Source of the DNA: Comamonadaceae bacterium | Lineage (GTDB): Bacteria > Pseudomonadota > Gammaproteobacteria > Burkholderiales > Burkholderiaceae_C | Assembly (NCBI GenBank): GCA_003599455.1 | Contig: QZKF01000025.1 | Location: forward strand, 34,310-98,309 | Direction of reading: 5' to 3' | Length of the DNA stretch: 64,000 nt | Shown here: in pieces, positions 1-9,160 of the stretch | Layout: every line of letters begins with the position of its first letter | Numbering within the stretch: the stretch's first letter is position 1 | Program-made: the position numbers and the translations under genes | The notes under the pieces: model-generated | Database searches by the model: none | Told to the model about the DNA's origin: nothing | The model's input: only the letters and a program-made list of their open reading frames with translations

Positions 1-667
1 CATCGCGCTGTTCCTGACCGAGACCTGCCCGGTGTGGCTGCGCCGCCCGCTGGGCACCGCGGTCGAGCTGCTGGCGGCGGTGCCGTCCATCATCTACGGC
101 ATGTTCGGCCTGTTCGTGTTCGCACCGTTGTTTGCCGACTACTTCCAGGTGCCGGTGCAGCAGATGCTGGGTGGGATGCCGCTGGTGGGCTTCCTGTTCG
201 GTGGCAGCACCAACGGCTTCGGCATCCTGGCCGCCGGCATCGTGCTGGCCTTCATGGTGCTGCCCTTCGTGGCCGCCGTGATGCGCGACGTGTTCGAGAT
301 CGTGCCGCCCATCCTGCGCGAATCGGCCTACGGCCTGGGCTGCACGACCTGGGAGGTGGTGCGCCGCGTGGTGCTGCCCTACACGCAGAAGGGCGTGATC
401 GGCGGGATCATGCTCGGTCTGGGCCGTGCCCTGGGTGAGACCATGGCGGTCACTTTCGTGATCGGCAACGCCAACCGCATGCCGACCTCGCTGTTCTCGC
501 CCGGCACCTCGATCGCCTCGACACTGGCCAACGAGTTCGGCGAAGCGGCTGACTTCCACCTCTCCACGCTGTTCGCGCTCGGCTTCCTGCTGTTCGTGAT
601 CACCTTCATCGTGCTGTCGGCGGCCAAGATCATGCTGCTGCGCGCCGAGAAGGCCAAGGGCCTCTGA
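1..667 (+). CDS. pstC: Phosphate ABC transporter permease PstC (5' truncated)
   Basis: Inner-membrane permease subunit of the high-affinity phosphate importer PstSCAB. The gene enters from the left edge: the open frame runs from base 2, so the N-terminal membrane helices are missing. About 221 residues remain. They include the permease cytoplasmic loop with the EAA-like signature (around [21 protein letters not shown], followed by [13 protein letters not shown]), which docks on PstB, and several hydrophobic helices. It is followed 13 bp later by pstA and then pstB and phoU, the standard pst order. Expression is expected to be PhoB-dependent, but the promoter lies outside the window. The family assignment is secure from the motif and the neighbours. 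Confidence 0.95.
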   Translation, partial: IALFLTETCPVWLRRPLGTAVELLAAVPSIIYGMFGLFVFAPLFADYFQVPVQQMLGGMPLVGFLFGGSTNGFGILAAGIVLAFMVLPFVAAVMRDVFEIVPPILRESAYGLGCTTWEVVRRVVLPYTQKGVIGGIMLGLGRALGETMAVTFVIGNANRMPTSLFSPGTSIASTLANEFGEAADFHLSTLFALGFLLFVITFIVLSAAKIMLLRAEKAKGL

Positions 668-680
668 AACGGACATCACC

Positions 681-1535
681 ATGGAATTCAACCAATCCCT
701 CTACAAGAGCCGCCAGCGCTCCAACGCAATCGGGCTGACCCTGTCCATGGGCGCCATGGTGCTCGGCCTGTGCGTGCTGCTCTGGATCCTGACCGTGTTG
801 TTCAGCAACGGCTTTGCCGCGCTGGACTGGAACATGTTCACGCAGTCCACCCCGGCGCCCGGCAGCGAAGGCGGCGGCCTGGCCAACGCCATCGTGGGCA
901 GCCTGATGATGGTCGGCTTTGCCGTGCTGGTGTCCACGCCCATCGGCGTGTTTGCCGGGGTGTACCTGGCCGAGTACGGCGACACCAGCAAGACCGCCGA
1001 GCTCACCCGCTTCGTGACCGACATCATGCTGTCGGCTCCCTCCATCGTGCTCGGCCTGTTCGTCTACGCCATCGCGGTGGCCACGGTGGGCAACTTCTCC
1101 GGCTGGGCCGGTAGCCTGGCCCTGTCGCTGATCGCCGTGCCGGTGGTCGTGCGCACCACGGAAAACATGCTGCGCCTGGTGCCGGGCAGCCTGCGCGAGG
1201 CGGCCTTCGCCCTCGGTGCCCCGCGCTGGAAGGTCGCCACACTGGTGACGCTGCGCGCGGCCAAGAGCGGTGTCATGACCGGCCTGCTGCTCGCAGTGGC
1301 CCGCATCAGCGGCGAAACCGCACCGCTGCTGTTCACCGCGCTCAACAACCAGTTCTTCAGCACCGACATGGGTTCGCCCATGGCCAACCTGCCGGTGGTG
1401 ATCTTCCAGTTCGCCCTGAGCCCCTACGACAACTGGATCCGCCTGGCCTGGGGCGGTGCACTGATCATCACGCTCTCCGTGCTGGTGCTCAACATCGTCG
1501 CGCGGGTGTTCCTGCGCGAGAAAACCACCGGCTGA
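681..1535 (+). CDS. pstA: Phosphate ABC transporter permease PstA
   Basis: Second permease subunit of the phosphate importer, pairing with PstC to form the membrane channel. The product is 284 residues, normal for PstA, with about six hydrophobic segments. The first follows a short basic N-terminus ([12 protein letters not shown]). The permease loop is visible as [19 protein letters not shown], followed by [16 protein letters not shown], the PstA form of the EAA motif. The ATG is 13 bp after the pstC stop. No strong Shine-Dalgarno is visible, so translation may be coupled to pstC. It precedes pstB by 38 bp. Confidence 0.96.
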   Translation: MEFNQSLYKSRQRSNAIGLTLSMGAMVLGLCVLLWILTVLFSNGFAALDWNMFTQSTPAPGSEGGGLANAIVGSLMMVGFAVLVSTPIGVFAGVYLAEYGDTSKTAELTRFVTDIMLSAPSIVLGLFVYAIAVATVGNFSGWAGSLALSLIAVPVVVRTTENMLRLVPGSLREAAFALGAPRWKVATLVTLRAAKSGVMTGLLLAVARISGETAPLLFTALNNQFFSTDMGSPMANLPVVIFQFALSPYDNWIRLAWGGALIITLSVLVLNIVARVFLREKTTG

Positions 1536-1573
1536 GCCGCCACCCCATCCTTCCATCCCGAAGCATCAACGAT

Positions 1574-2380
1574 ATGGACATGACCATGCCGAACGTCGCC
1601 ACCGCAGCCCAGCCTGCCGCCAACGCCAAAAACGCGCTGGAGCTGCGCAACCTGAACTTCTTCTACGGCAAGTTCCAGGGTCTGAAGAACGTCAACATGA
1701 ACATCGAGGAACGCAAGGTGACGGCCTTCATCGGGCCGTCGGGCTGCGGCAAGTCCACGCTGCTGCGCACGCTCAACCGCATGTACAGCCTGTACCCCGG
1801 CCAGCGTGCCGAGGGCCAGATCAATTTCTACGGCCAGAACATCCTGGACGCCAAGCAGGACATCAACCTGCTGCGCGCGCGCATCGGCATGGTGTTCCAG
1901 AAGCCCACACCCTTTCCCATGTCGATCTACGACAACATCGCGTTCGGGGTGAAGCTGTACGAAGACCTCAGCCGTGGCGAGATGGACGACCGCGTCGAAT
2001 GGGCGCTGTCCAAGGCGGCGCTGTGGAACGAGGTGAAAGACAAGCTGAACCAGAGCGGCCTGTCGCTCTCCGGCGGCCAGCAACAGCGCCTGTGCATCGC
2101 GCGCAGCGTGGCGGTCAAGCCCTCGGTGCTGCTGCTCGACGAGCCCACCTCGGCGCTGGACCCGATCTCCACCGGCAAGGTGGAGGAACTGGTGCACGAA
2201 CTCAAGCAGGACTACACCATCGCCATCGTGACGCACAACATGCAGCAGGCCGCGCGCTGCAGCGACTACACCGCCTACATGTACCTGGGCGAGCTGATCG
2301 AGTTCGGCTCGACCGAGCAGATCTTCTTCAAGCCGAACAAGACCGAGACGGAAGACTACATCACAGGAAGGTTTGGTTAA
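1574..2380 (+). CDS. pstB: Phosphate ABC transporter ATP-binding protein PstB
   Basis: Cytoplasmic ATPase that powers phosphate import through PstCA. The product is 268 residues. Walker [10 protein letters not shown] is at about residues 54-62, followed by the [11 protein letters not shown] signature and a Walker B ending [12 protein letters not shown], with the switch histidine in VTHNMQQA. The N-terminus is some 15 residues longer than minimal PstB proteins. In-frame ATG codons at 1583 and 1589 are alternative starts. The phoU start is 2 bp after the stop, consistent with a polycistronic pst-pho mRNA in which PhoU modulates transporter signalling. Confidence 0.97.
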   Translation: MDMTMPNVATAAQPAANAKNALELRNLNFFYGKFQGLKNVNMNIEERKVTAFIGPSGCGKSTLLRTLNRMYSLYPGQRAEGQINFYGQNILDAKQDINLLRARIGMVFQKPTPFPMSIYDNIAFGVKLYEDLSRGEMDDRVEWALSKAALWNEVKDKLNQSGLSLSGGQQQRLCIARSVAVKPSVLLLDEPTSALDPISTGKVEELVHELKQDYTIAIVTHNMQQAARCSDYTAYMYLGELIEFGSTEQIFFKPNKTETEDYITGRFG

Positions 2381-2382
2381 AC

Positions 2383-3084
2383 ATGAGCGACAAACACATC
2401 TCCAGCCAGTTCGACGCCGAACTGAACTCGATCTCCACGCACGTGCTCGAAATGGGCGGCCTGGTCGAGTCCCAGCTGCACCAGGCGGTCTACGCGTTGA
2501 TCCACATGAGCCTCGAATCGGCCGAACAGGTGCTGGAGAACGAGAACCGCATCAACCAGATGGAAGTGCAGATCGATCACGAGATCATCTCCACCATCGG
2601 CCGGCGCCAGCCCACCGCGCGCGACCTGCGTTTCCTGATGGCGATCTCGCGCACCACGCAGAACCTGGAGCGCGCCGGCGACGAGGTGGCCCGCATTGCG
2701 CGCATGGTCAAGTCCATCATCCAGAACGGTTCGCCGCGCAACCTGCCCAGTTCGGAACTGCGCATGGCCGCCGACCTGGCCGCGGCCCTGCTGCGCAAGA
2801 CGCTGGATTCGTTCGCCCGCCTCGACACCGCCATGGCGGTGGCGATCATCAAGGGCGATGATGCGATCGACCATGAGTACAACGGCTTCCTGCGCAAGCT
2901 CATCACCTACATGATGGAAGACCCGCGCACCATCTCGCCCAGCCTGGACCTGCTGTTCCTGGCCAAGTCGATCGAGCGCGTGGGCGACCACGCCAAGAAC
3001 ATCGCCGAGCAGATCATCTTCATCGTCAAGGGCGAAGATGTGCGCCACGCCCCGATGTCGGAAGTGGAGTCGGTGGTCGGATGA
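2383..3084 (+). CDS. phoU: Phosphate signalling regulator PhoU
   Basis: PhoU is a cytoplasmic helical protein that links the Pst transporter to the PhoR kinase and represses the Pho regulon when phosphate is plentiful. The start used is the ATG at 2383, giving MSDKHISSQFDAELN and 233 residues, the usual PhoU length. Two PhoU repeats are visible, each with the conserved ERxGDxxxNIA type motif: first NLERAGDEVARIARM, then SIERVGDHAKNIAEQ. These residues coordinate metal clusters in PhoU structures. The stop overlaps the phoB ATG by 4 bp (ATGA), indicating translational coupling. Confidence 0.97.
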   Translation: MSDKHISSQFDAELNSISTHVLEMGGLVESQLHQAVYALIHMSLESAEQVLENENRINQMEVQIDHEIISTIGRRQPTARDLRFLMAISRTTQNLERAGDEVARIARMVKSIIQNGSPRNLPSSELRMAADLAAALLRKTLDSFARLDTAMAVAIIKGDDAIDHEYNGFLRKLITYMMEDPRTISPSLDLLFLAKSIERVGDHAKNIAEQIIFIVKGEDVRHAPMSEVESVVG

Positions 3085-3812
3085 GAAAACTCCCTCGCGT
3101 TCTGGTGGTCGAGGACGAACCCTCGATTGCCGAACTGATTGCCGTCAACCTGCGCCACAACGGTTTTGCGCCCACGGTGGTGTTCGACGGCGCCGCCGCC
3201 CAGCGCGAGGTGGACGCGGTGCTGCCCGATGTGATCCTGCTCGACTGGATGCTGCCCGGCGAGAGTGGTGCGGTGCTGGCGCGCCAGTGGCGCAAGAACG
3301 AACGCACCAAGACCGTACCCATCCTCATGCTCACCGCGCGCAGCGACGAGAGCGACAAGGTGCAGGGCCTGGACGCCGGTGCCGATGACTACATCACCAA
3401 GCCGTTCTCCACCCAGGAGCTGCTCGCGCGCATCCGCGCGGTGCTGCGCCGGCGCGCGCCCGAGATCATCAATGATTCGGTGCAGGTCGGTGAACTCGCG
3501 CTGGACGCGGCGACCTACCGGGTCACGTTCCGCGGTGCCGAACTCAAGGTCGGACCGACCGAGTTCAAGTTGCTGCACTACCTCATGAAACACGCCGAGC
3601 GGGTGCACACCCGTGGTACGCTGCTTGACAAGGTCTGGGGAGACCATGTCTTCATCGAGGAGCGTACCGTGGACGTGCATGTCAAGCGACTGAGGGAATC
3701 ACTGGGTGAAGCGTCCGGCATGGTGGAAACGGTGCGCGGCGCCGGCTACCGGCTCACGGCGATGAACCACACCGGAAAACCGGCGCAGGGCACCCCGATC
3801 TCGGCCGCATGA
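3081..3812 (+). CDS. phoB: Phosphate regulon response regulator PhoB
   Basis: OmpR-family transcription factor activated by PhoR under phosphate limitation. The N-terminal receiver domain has the acidic pocket EDE at residues 11-13, phospho-acceptor Asp55 in VILLDWMLPG, a conserved Thr in MLTAR and Lys in ITKPF. The C-terminal winged helix contains GPTEFKLLHYLM and the recognition region EERTVDVHVKRLRESL. The product is 243 residues, slightly long because of a C-terminal tail after the final GAGYRL. The start overlaps the phoU stop and the end overlaps the phoR start, both by 4 bp. Confidence 0.97.
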   Translation: MRKLPRVLVVEDEPSIAELIAVNLRHNGFAPTVVFDGAAAQREVDAVLPDVILLDWMLPGESGAVLARQWRKNERTKTVPILMLTARSDESDKVQGLDAGADDYITKPFSTQELLARIRAVLRRRAPEIINDSVQVGELALDAATYRVTFRGAELKVGPTEFKLLHYLMKHAERVHTRGTLLDKVWGDHVFIEERTVDVHVKRLRESLGEASGMVETVRGAGYRLTAMNHTGKPAQGTPISAA

Positions 3813-5128
3813 CCCGGCGCGCGATCGAACTGCTGCTCCTGGTTGCTCTGGGAGCGGTTTGGGGCTGGACGCAGGATTCCCCCGCTTTCACGTTTGCCGG
3901 CGGGCTGGTGGGTGCGCTGGTCTGGTCCATTTTCGACGGGCTGCGCGCGCGCCGCGTGCTGCGCTGGCTCAACAAGGCCGAGGCCACGCGCGCGCCCAAC
4001 CTCAGCGGCGCCTGGGGCGAACTGGTCGAGCGCTGCCGCAAACTCATCAAGAAGCTGGAGAAGAAGGCGCAGAGCAGCGACGCGCGCCTGGAAGACTTCC
4101 TGGCCGCGATCCAGGCCTCGCCCAATGGCGTGGTGCTGCTCGATTCGTCCGGGCGCATCGAGTGGTCCAACCTCACCGCGGCCAACCACCTGGGCTTTGA
4201 CCCGCAGCGCGACCTGGGCCAGTACGTGCGCAACCTGGTGCGCAACCCGGCCTTCACCGCCTACCTCGCCGGTGGTGATTTCGGCCACGAGATCCAGATC
4301 GACGGCCCCGGGCCACGGCCCTCGCAGCCGACCAAGATTTCCCTGCAGGTGCACCCCTATGGCAAGAAGCGCAAGCTGATGCTGACGCGCGACGTCACGG
4401 CCGTGCAGCTGGCCGAAACCATGCGGCGCGACTTCGTGGCCAATGTGTCGCACGAGATCCGCACGCCGCTGACCGTGCTCAGCGGCTTCGTGGAAACCAT
4501 GCAGAGCATCCCGCTGGAAGAGGCCGACCGCAGCCGGTATCTGGACCTGATGAGCCAGCAGGCGCACCGCATGCAGACCCTGGTGAGCGACCTGTTGACG
4601 CTCTCGCGCCTGGAGGGCAGCCCTGCGCCCGGTCCGGGTGAATGGATCGACGGTGAGGAACTGCTGAGCCACGCGGTGCAGGAAGCCCGGGGTCTGACGC
4701 AGGCGATCTCGCCGACGCCGCACGTGATCGAGCCTTTGCCCGGGCCGGATCTCTGGGTGTCGGGCGCCAAGACCGAGTTGCTCAGCGCCATGTCGAACCT
4801 GTTGAGCAACGCGGTGCGCTACACGCCGGGCGGGGGCCGGATCCGCTCGGGCTGGCGCATGCGGGCCGACGGCGGGGCGGAGTTTTTCGTCGCCGACACC
4901 GGGCCGGGCATCGCCGCGGAGCACCTGCCACGGCTGACCGAGCGCTTCTACCGCGTGGACCGCAGCCGCTCGCGCGAGACCGGCGGCACCGGCCTGGGGC
5001 TGGCCATCGTCAAGCACGTGGCGCAGCGCCACGGCGGGCACATCGACGTGCAGAGCACGCTGGGTGAGGGATCGACCTTCACGATCGCACTGCCACCGTC
5101 GAGGGTGCGCGAGCGGGTCAGCGGCTGA
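3809..5128 (+). CDS. phoR: Phosphate regulon sensor histidine kinase PhoR
   Basis: Membrane-associated histidine kinase that phosphorylates PhoB. The product is 439 residues. Two N-terminal hydrophobic segments (about residues 6-20 and 28-44) form a hairpin with almost no periplasmic loop, typical of PhoR, which senses the state of Pst and PhoU. A charged linker leads to a PAS domain (about 92-195). The H-box NVSHEIRTPLT places the phosphorylated histidine at residue 215. The ATPase has an N-box (NLLSNAVRYTP), DTGPGIA and a GTGLGLAIVKH lid. The 3' end overlaps the convergent glycosyltransferase gene by 11 bp, with no room for a separate terminator. Confidence 0.96.
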   Translation: MTRRAIELLLLVALGAVWGWTQDSPAFTFAGGLVGALVWSIFDGLRARRVLRWLNKAEATRAPNLSGAWGELVERCRKLIKKLEKKAQSSDARLEDFLAAIQASPNGVVLLDSSGRIEWSNLTAANHLGFDPQRDLGQYVRNLVRNPAFTAYLAGGDFGHEIQIDGPGPRPSQPTKISLQVHPYGKKRKLMLTRDVTAVQLAETMRRDFVANVSHEIRTPLTVLSGFVETMQSIPLEEADRSRYLDLMSQQAHRMQTLVSDLLTLSRLEGSPAPGPGEWIDGEELLSHAVQEARGLTQAISPTPHVIEPLPGPDLWVSGAKTELLSAMSNLLSNAVRYTPGGGRIRSGWRMRADGGAEFFVADTGPGIAAEHLPRLTERFYRVDRSRSRETGGTGLGLAIVKHVAQRHGGHIDVQSTLGEGSTFTIALPPSRVRERVSG

Positions 5129-6845
5129 TCCGCTGGTAGACCAGCAGGCTTTCCTTGCTGTCGGTGAGCCGCCGCACGGTGGCCTTGAAGGCCCATTGCG
5201 TGAGGTCCACGCGCCGGTCCAGCGTGGGCTGGCTTTCTGGCGCCACCACCAGGCTGCGGCAGCTGCTTTCGTCCGCCGCACCGGTGCGCACCAGCTCCAG
5301 CCGGCCGTGGTACTGCAGCGCCGCAATCTGGGCCTGGCTCAGACCATCGGCCAGCACACAGCTCTGCGGGGCCACCAGGCTGGCGATGCCGCGCGAGATC
5401 GGGCCGTAGCTGCGGCCGAAGTCCAGCAGCGGCAACCACAAGGTCATGAGCAGCAGCCAGCACAGCGTGCTGCCCGCCGCCGGCAGCACCAGGCTCTTCC
5501 AGAGCGCCTGGCGGTGCTTGCCGACGCGCCAGGCCACCAGCCAGATCCAGGCGCCGGTGGCGATGGCGCCCAGCGCGAACAGGATGAAGGAGAACTCGGG
5601 CACGAAGCCGGGCGCCAGCTTGGCCACGTTGGCCGCGGGCTTGGCGGGCACACCGGTCTGCATGGCGACCCAGATCACCCAGATCACCAATGCGCAGCCC
5701 GAGAAGAACACCAGGGTGAACCAGTCGACCAGGGCCGTGACGCTGCGCCGCAGGGTCGGCAAGGCGAAGGCCGCCAGCGCCGCGAGCGCGGGCAGGCCGA
5801 GCAGCAGGGCGCGGTCGCGTTCGCCCGACAGCGCGCTGTCTCCCACGCTCACCATCGCGGCCCACAAGGGCAGGGCGACGTGCGGTCGCAGCAGCTGATG
5901 GCGCCAGCGCCACAGGGTCCAGAGCACCAGCGGCCAGGCCGGCCAGGTGAACCACAGCAGCAGCTTGCCCCAGCTGCGCCACTCCACCTGGGCCAGCTGC
6001 GTCTGCAATGCCGGCTGGGGCACCAGCCCGGCATAAGCCGTGGCGGCGAACACGCCGGCCAGCAGCACCGCAGACCACAGGAGCGGGTCGCGCACCGAAA
6101 CCGGCGCCTCCAGCAGCCAGCCGGTTTCGGGTGCGGGCGCATCGCGGCGCGAGCGCCAGAGGATCAGCAGCAGTCCGCTGCCCAGCAGGACAGCGATCCA
6201 GGGGGCGCCGCTGAACACCAGCGACAGCGCCGCCAGGCCCCAGAAGAACACCCCGCGCCCGGGCTGGCGGCTGCCCGCGTGGGCCAGCCGGGCCGCGGAG
6301 AACAGCATCAGCGAGACCAGGGCCAGGCGCGCCAGGTCGGGCGTGGTCTCGTGCGAGAGCTGGGCCAGGCCCAGGCAGGCCATCAGCGCCAGCAGCCCGG
6401 CGTCGGCCAGGGCGCGTGCGTAGTCGGTGGGCTGGGCCTCGCCGCCGAAGGCAAAGGCCACCGGCTGGGCCGCGGGCTGGCGGGCCAGATGGTAGACGGT
6501 GTACCAGGTGCAGACCAGTGTGAGGGCAAGCAACAGCGCAAACGGGATGCGCACCGCGAACTCGGGCGAGACGAAGGGCAGCAGCTTGATGAAGACCGCG
6601 CCCAGCCAGTAGGGCAATGGGCCGGCCTCGTCCACCGACACCCCGAGCACCTGCGGGTTCCACCAACCGCTGTGGCCGGCGGCCATTTCCAGCATCACGC
6701 CAAAGGCCGACACATCGGCGTTCTTCCAGGGCTCGCGACCGAGGAAGCCCGGCAGCACGTAGGCGGCGCAGAACAGGAAGAGTGCGAGCCGCGGCAGGCG
6801 GCGCACGGCCGACTGGGTGACGATGGCGGGGGTGGGCTGGTTCAC
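5118..6845 (-). CDS. ArnT/PMT-like membrane glycosyltransferase (GT39/GT83 type)
   Basis: Polytopic inner-membrane protein resembling the dolichol-phosphate-mannose / ArnT glycosyltransferase superfamily, which moves a sugar from a polyprenyl-phosphate donor to a lipid or protein acceptor outside the membrane. The chosen start is the GTG at 6845 (product begins MNQPTPAIVTQ), giving 575 residues. The open frame continues upstream but that part is low-complexity and lacks a plausible start. The first periplasmic loop reads GFLGREPWKNADVSAFGVM, matching the acidic-residue loop of this superfamily. About 11-12 hydrophobic segments follow. The substrate cannot be told from sequence. It converges with phoR, overlapping it by 11 bp. 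Confidence 0.75.
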   Translation of the reverse strand: MNQPTPAIVTQSAVRRLPRLALFLFCAAYVLPGFLGREPWKNADVSAFGVMLEMAAGHSGWWNPQVLGVSVDEAGPLPYWLGAVFIKLLPFVSPEFAVRIPFALLLALTLVCTWYTVYHLARQPAAQPVAFAFGGEAQPTDYARALADAGLLALMACLGLAQLSHETTPDLARLALVSLMLFSAARLAHAGSRQPGRGVFFWGLAALSLVFSGAPWIAVLLGSGLLLILWRSRRDAPAPETGWLLEAPVSVRDPLLWSAVLLAGVFAATAYAGLVPQPALQTQLAQVEWRSWGKLLLWFTWPAWPLVLWTLWRWRHQLLRPHVALPLWAAMVSVGDSALSGERDRALLLGLPALAALAAFALPTLRRSVTALVDWFTLVFFSGCALVIWVIWVAMQTGVPAKPAANVAKLAPGFVPEFSFILFALGAIATGAWIWLVAWRVGKHRQALWKSLVLPAAGSTLCWLLLMTLWLPLLDFGRSYGPISRGIASLVAPQSCVLADGLSQAQIAALQYHGRLELVRTGAADESSCRSLVVAPESQPTLDRRVDLTQWAFKATVRRLTDSKESLLVYQRISR

Positions 6846-6905
6846 TGCGGCGAATATACAGGGGCTGTGCCGGCGGGCACGGCCGCGGGCGGGTGGGAAC
6901 GGGCG

Positions 6906-6934
6906 AAAAAAAAGCAGCCGGTGCTGGCTGCTTT
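6906..6934 (-). terminator. Rho-independent terminator downstream of rpmE2
   Basis: Read on the minus strand, an 8-bp GC-rich stem (AAGCAGCC at 6912-6919 paired with GGCTGCTT at 6926-6933) with a six-base loop is followed directly by a run of eight T (6906-6913 read in reverse). It lies about 50 bp beyond the rpmE2 stop and just before the glycosyltransferase start, so it probably separates the two transcripts. Confidence 0.85.
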
Positions 6935-6981
6935 CTCTGTGCGGGGCGCCGGATCCTGTGGGGTCCCGGGCCGCAGTCCGC

Positions 6982-7245
6982 TCACTTGGCGGCGGGCGTG
7001 CCCTTGCCGTAGCGGTTGCGGAAGCGCTCCACGCGACCACCCATGTTGTCCACGCTCTTTTGCGTGCCGGTGTAGAAGGGGTGCGATTCGCTGGAGGTGT
7101 CCAGCTTGTACAGCGGCAGCTCGCGGCCGTCTTCCATCTTGATCATCTCTTTCGTGTTCGCGCAGGAGCGGGTCACGAATTTGAAGCCGTTGGAGAGGTC
7201 CTGGAAGCAGATTTCGCGGTAGTTGGGGTGAATGCCGTCTTTCAT
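6982..7245 (-). CDS. rpmE2: 50S ribosomal protein L31 type B
   Basis: Ribosomal protein L31 of the zinc-independent type B class (YkgM/RpmE2). The product is 87 residues and begins [16 protein letters not shown]. It lacks the paired CxxC zinc ligands of type A L31 and has the internal loop [13 protein letters not shown] typical of type B. Signature residues [17 protein letters not shown] close the protein. In many bacteria this paralogue is induced when zinc is scarce, but I see no recognisable Zur operator upstream. No type A copy is in the window, so whether this is the only L31 gene is unknown. Confidence 0.95.
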   Translation of the reverse strand: MKDGIHPNYREICFQDLSNGFKFVTRSCANTKEMIKMEDGRELPLYKLDTSSESHPFYTGTQKSVDNMGGRVERFRNRYGKGTPAAK

Positions 7246-7331
7246 GACGATTCCTTCAGGTCAGGTGCGGCAGCCGCAGGGAAACCGTTTCCCTGTACTT
7301 GTCGCGATTTGCAAAGCCTCGGATTATAGCC

Positions 7332-8594
7332 TTAACCGCCGCGGCGCATCATGTCGAAGAACTCGGAGTTGTTCTTGGTCGACTTCATGCTCTTGAGCAC
7401 CATCTCCATGGCCTCGATCTCGTCCATGTTGTACATGAACTGGCGCAGGATGCGGGTCTTTTGCAGGATCTCCGGCTGCAGCAGCAGTTCTTCGCGGCGC
7501 GTGCCGCTGCGGTTGAGCTGGATCGAAGGGAAGACGCGTTTTTCGTACAGGCGGCGGTCGAGGTGGATTTCGCAGTTGCCGGTGCCCTTGAACTCTTCGA
7601 AGATCACCTCGTCCATGCGGCTGCCGGTGTCGACCAGCGCGGTGGCGATGATGGTGAGCGAGCCGCCTTCTTCAATTTTGCGGGCGGCACCGAAGAAGCG
7701 CTTGGGACGCTGCAGGGCGTTGGCGTCCACACCACCGGTGAGCACCTTGCCGCTGGAGGGCAGCACGTTGTTGTAGGCGCGGGCCAGGCGGGTGATGGAG
7801 TCGAGCATGATCACCACGTCCTTGCCGAGTTCGACCAGGCGCTTGGCGCGCTCGATCACCATCTCGGCCACGTGCACGTGGCGCGCGGCGGGCTCGTCAA
7901 ACGTGGAGGCAATGACCTCGCCGCGCACGGTGCGCTGCATCTCGGTCACTTCTTCCGGGCGCTCGTCGACCAGCAGCACCATGAGTTCCACCTCGGGGTG
8001 GTTGGCGGAAATGGCGTGGCAGATGTGCTGCATCATGACCGTCTTGCCGCTCTTGGGCGGCGCCACGATCAGCGCGCGCTGGCCGCGGCCGATGGGCGCA
8101 ATGATGTCGATCACACGACCGGTGATGTTCTCTTCGCTCTTGATGTCGCGTTCCAGGCGCATCTGTTCCTTGGGGAACAGCGGCGTCAGGTTCTCAAACA
8201 TGATCTTGTGCTTGTTGTCCTCCGGGGGCAGGCCGTTGATCTTGTCGAGCTTGTTGAGCGCGAAGTAGCGCTCGCCGTCCTTGGGGATGCGCACCTCGCC
8301 CTCGATCATGTCGCCGGTGTGCAGGTTGAAGCGGCGGATCTGGCTGGGCGAGATGTAGATGTCGTCGGTGCTGGCGGTGTAGCTGGTGTCCGGCGCGCGC
8401 AGGAAGCCGAAACCGTCGGGCAGCACTTCCAGCACACCGTCGGCATACACCAGTTCGCCACCCTTGGCGCGCTTCTTGATGATGGCGAACATCAGCTCCT
8501 GCTTGCGCATGCGGCCGGTGTTTTCGATCTCAAGCGCTTCGGCCTGCTTGAGGACTTCAGACACGTGCAGTGCCTTGAGTTCGTTGAGGTGCAT
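7332..8594 (-). CDS. rho: Transcription termination factor Rho
   Basis: Hexameric RNA-dependent ATPase that terminates transcription. The chosen ATG at 8594 gives 420 residues starting MHLNELKAL, aligning with the E. coli start, and has GGAG 8 nt upstream. A GTG at 8603 would add three residues. The N-terminal RNA-binding cold-shock-like domain contains [12 protein letters not shown]. The ATPase core has Walker [10 protein letters not shown], a Walker B ending [15 protein letters not shown], and the Q/R-loop region with [14 protein letters not shown]. The leader upstream is C-rich on the coding strand (see the separate feature), consistent with autogenous control. Rho and trxA neighbour each other in many proteobacteria. 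Confidence 0.98.
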   Translation of the reverse strand: MHLNELKALHVSEVLKQAEALEIENTGRMRKQELMFAIIKKRAKGGELVYADGVLEVLPDGFGFLRAPDTSYTASTDDIYISPSQIRRFNLHTGDMIEGEVRIPKDGERYFALNKLDKINGLPPEDNKHKIMFENLTPLFPKEQMRLERDIKSEENITGRVIDIIAPIGRGQRALIVAPPKSGKTVMMQHICHAISANHPEVELMVLLVDERPEEVTEMQRTVRGEVIASTFDEPAARHVHVAEMVIERAKRLVELGKDVVIMLDSITRLARAYNNVLPSSGKVLTGGVDANALQRPKRFFGAARKIEEGGSLTIIATALVDTGSRMDEVIFEEFKGTGNCEIHLDRRLYEKRVFPSIQLNRSGTRREELLLQPEILQKTRILRQFMYNMDEIEAMEMVLKSMKSTKNNSEFFDMMRRGG

Positions 8595-8603
8595 GGAATT
8601 CAC

Positions 8604-8742
8604 TCCGAGAGGGAGTTGAGTCAGAAACCGGGGGAGGGGGCGCCGGCGTCCGGGTGGCGGACGGTGCGCGGAAAGAAGGGCGGGTGTCTGTCAGGCCCGC
8701 TGGCGCAAATTATGACAGGAAATAAGGGGGCGGGGAAACGAT
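8604..8742 (-). promoter_or_regulatory. rho promoter and C-rich leader
   Basis: The gap between trxA and rho, read on the minus strand, starts with an AT-rich patch holding a -10-like CATAAT (8714-8709). About 105 bases follow in which C clearly outnumbers G, with runs of CCC, CCCTTC and CCCCCTCCCCC, before the rho Shine-Dalgarno. Long C-rich, poorly structured leaders are where Rho loads (rut sites), and rho genes are commonly autoregulated by premature termination. The promoter assignment is tentative because the -35 region is weak. Confidence 0.45.
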
Positions 8743-8764
8743 GCCCGGGCGTTGCACCCGGGCA
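8742..8764 (-). terminator. Hairpin downstream of trxA
   Basis: An 8-bp inverted repeat (TGCCCGGG at 8742-8749 with CCCGGGCA at 8757-8764, seven-base loop) lies 17 bp beyond the trxA stop. On the minus strand it is followed by ATCGTTTCC, a weak T-tract, so it may be a modest intrinsic terminator between trxA and rho or only an mRNA 3'-end stabiliser. Confidence 0.5.
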
Positions 8765-8780
8765 CCCCTCAGCACAGGCC

Positions 8781-9113
8781 TCAGGCCAGTTGCTGGTCGA
8801 TGAATGCGGTGAGCTGCGCCTTGCTCACAGCACCCACCTTGGTGGCGGCGAGCTGGCCGTCCTTGAACAGCATCAGCGTGGGGATGCCGCGGATGCCGAA
8901 CTTGGCGGGCACGTCGCGGTTGTCGTCCACATTGAGCTTGGCGATCTTGAGCTTGCCGTCGTAGGAACCGGCCACCTCATCGAGGATGGGCGCAATCATC
9001 TTGCAGGGGCCGCACCACTCGGCCCAGAAGTCCACCAGCACCGGCGCTCCGGCCTCCAGCACATCGGCCTGGAAGCTGGCATCGGAAACGTGTTTGATCA
9101 GGTCGCTGGCCAT
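8781..9113 (-). CDS. trxA: Thioredoxin 1
   Basis: Small cytoplasmic disulfide reductase, reduced by thioredoxin reductase and used by ribonucleotide reductase, PAPS/APS reductase and others. The product is 110 residues. The active site WCGPCK has the redox cysteines at 34 and 37. The cis-proline loop is [11 protein letters not shown] and the buried Asp is in [10 protein letters not shown] good Shine-Dalgarno (AGGA, 6 nt before ATG) supports the start. The gene is divergent from the addB-like gene at 9161. Confidence 0.98.
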   Translation of the reverse strand: MASDLIKHVSDASFQADVLEAGAPVLVDFWAEWCGPCKMIAPILDEVAGSYDGKLKIAKLNVDDNRDVPAKFGIRGIPTLMLFKDGQLAATKVGAVSKAQLTAFIDQQLA

Positions 9114-9160
9114 GATTCATCCTAAAAATCGTTGACAGGGGAGGTTACAGTTTGGGGCAC

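Noticed and set aside
5064..7142. Gln/Gly/His-rich open frame on the plus strand opposite the glycosyltransferase
   Set aside because: A shadow of the minus-strand membrane protein, whose hydrophobic helices give Gln/His/Ala-rich antisense translation.
9114..9160. TTGACA at 9132-9137 as a -35 for the addB-like gene
   Set aside because: No acceptable -10 at 16-18 bp. The nearest TACAGT-like hexamer is only about 9 bp away.
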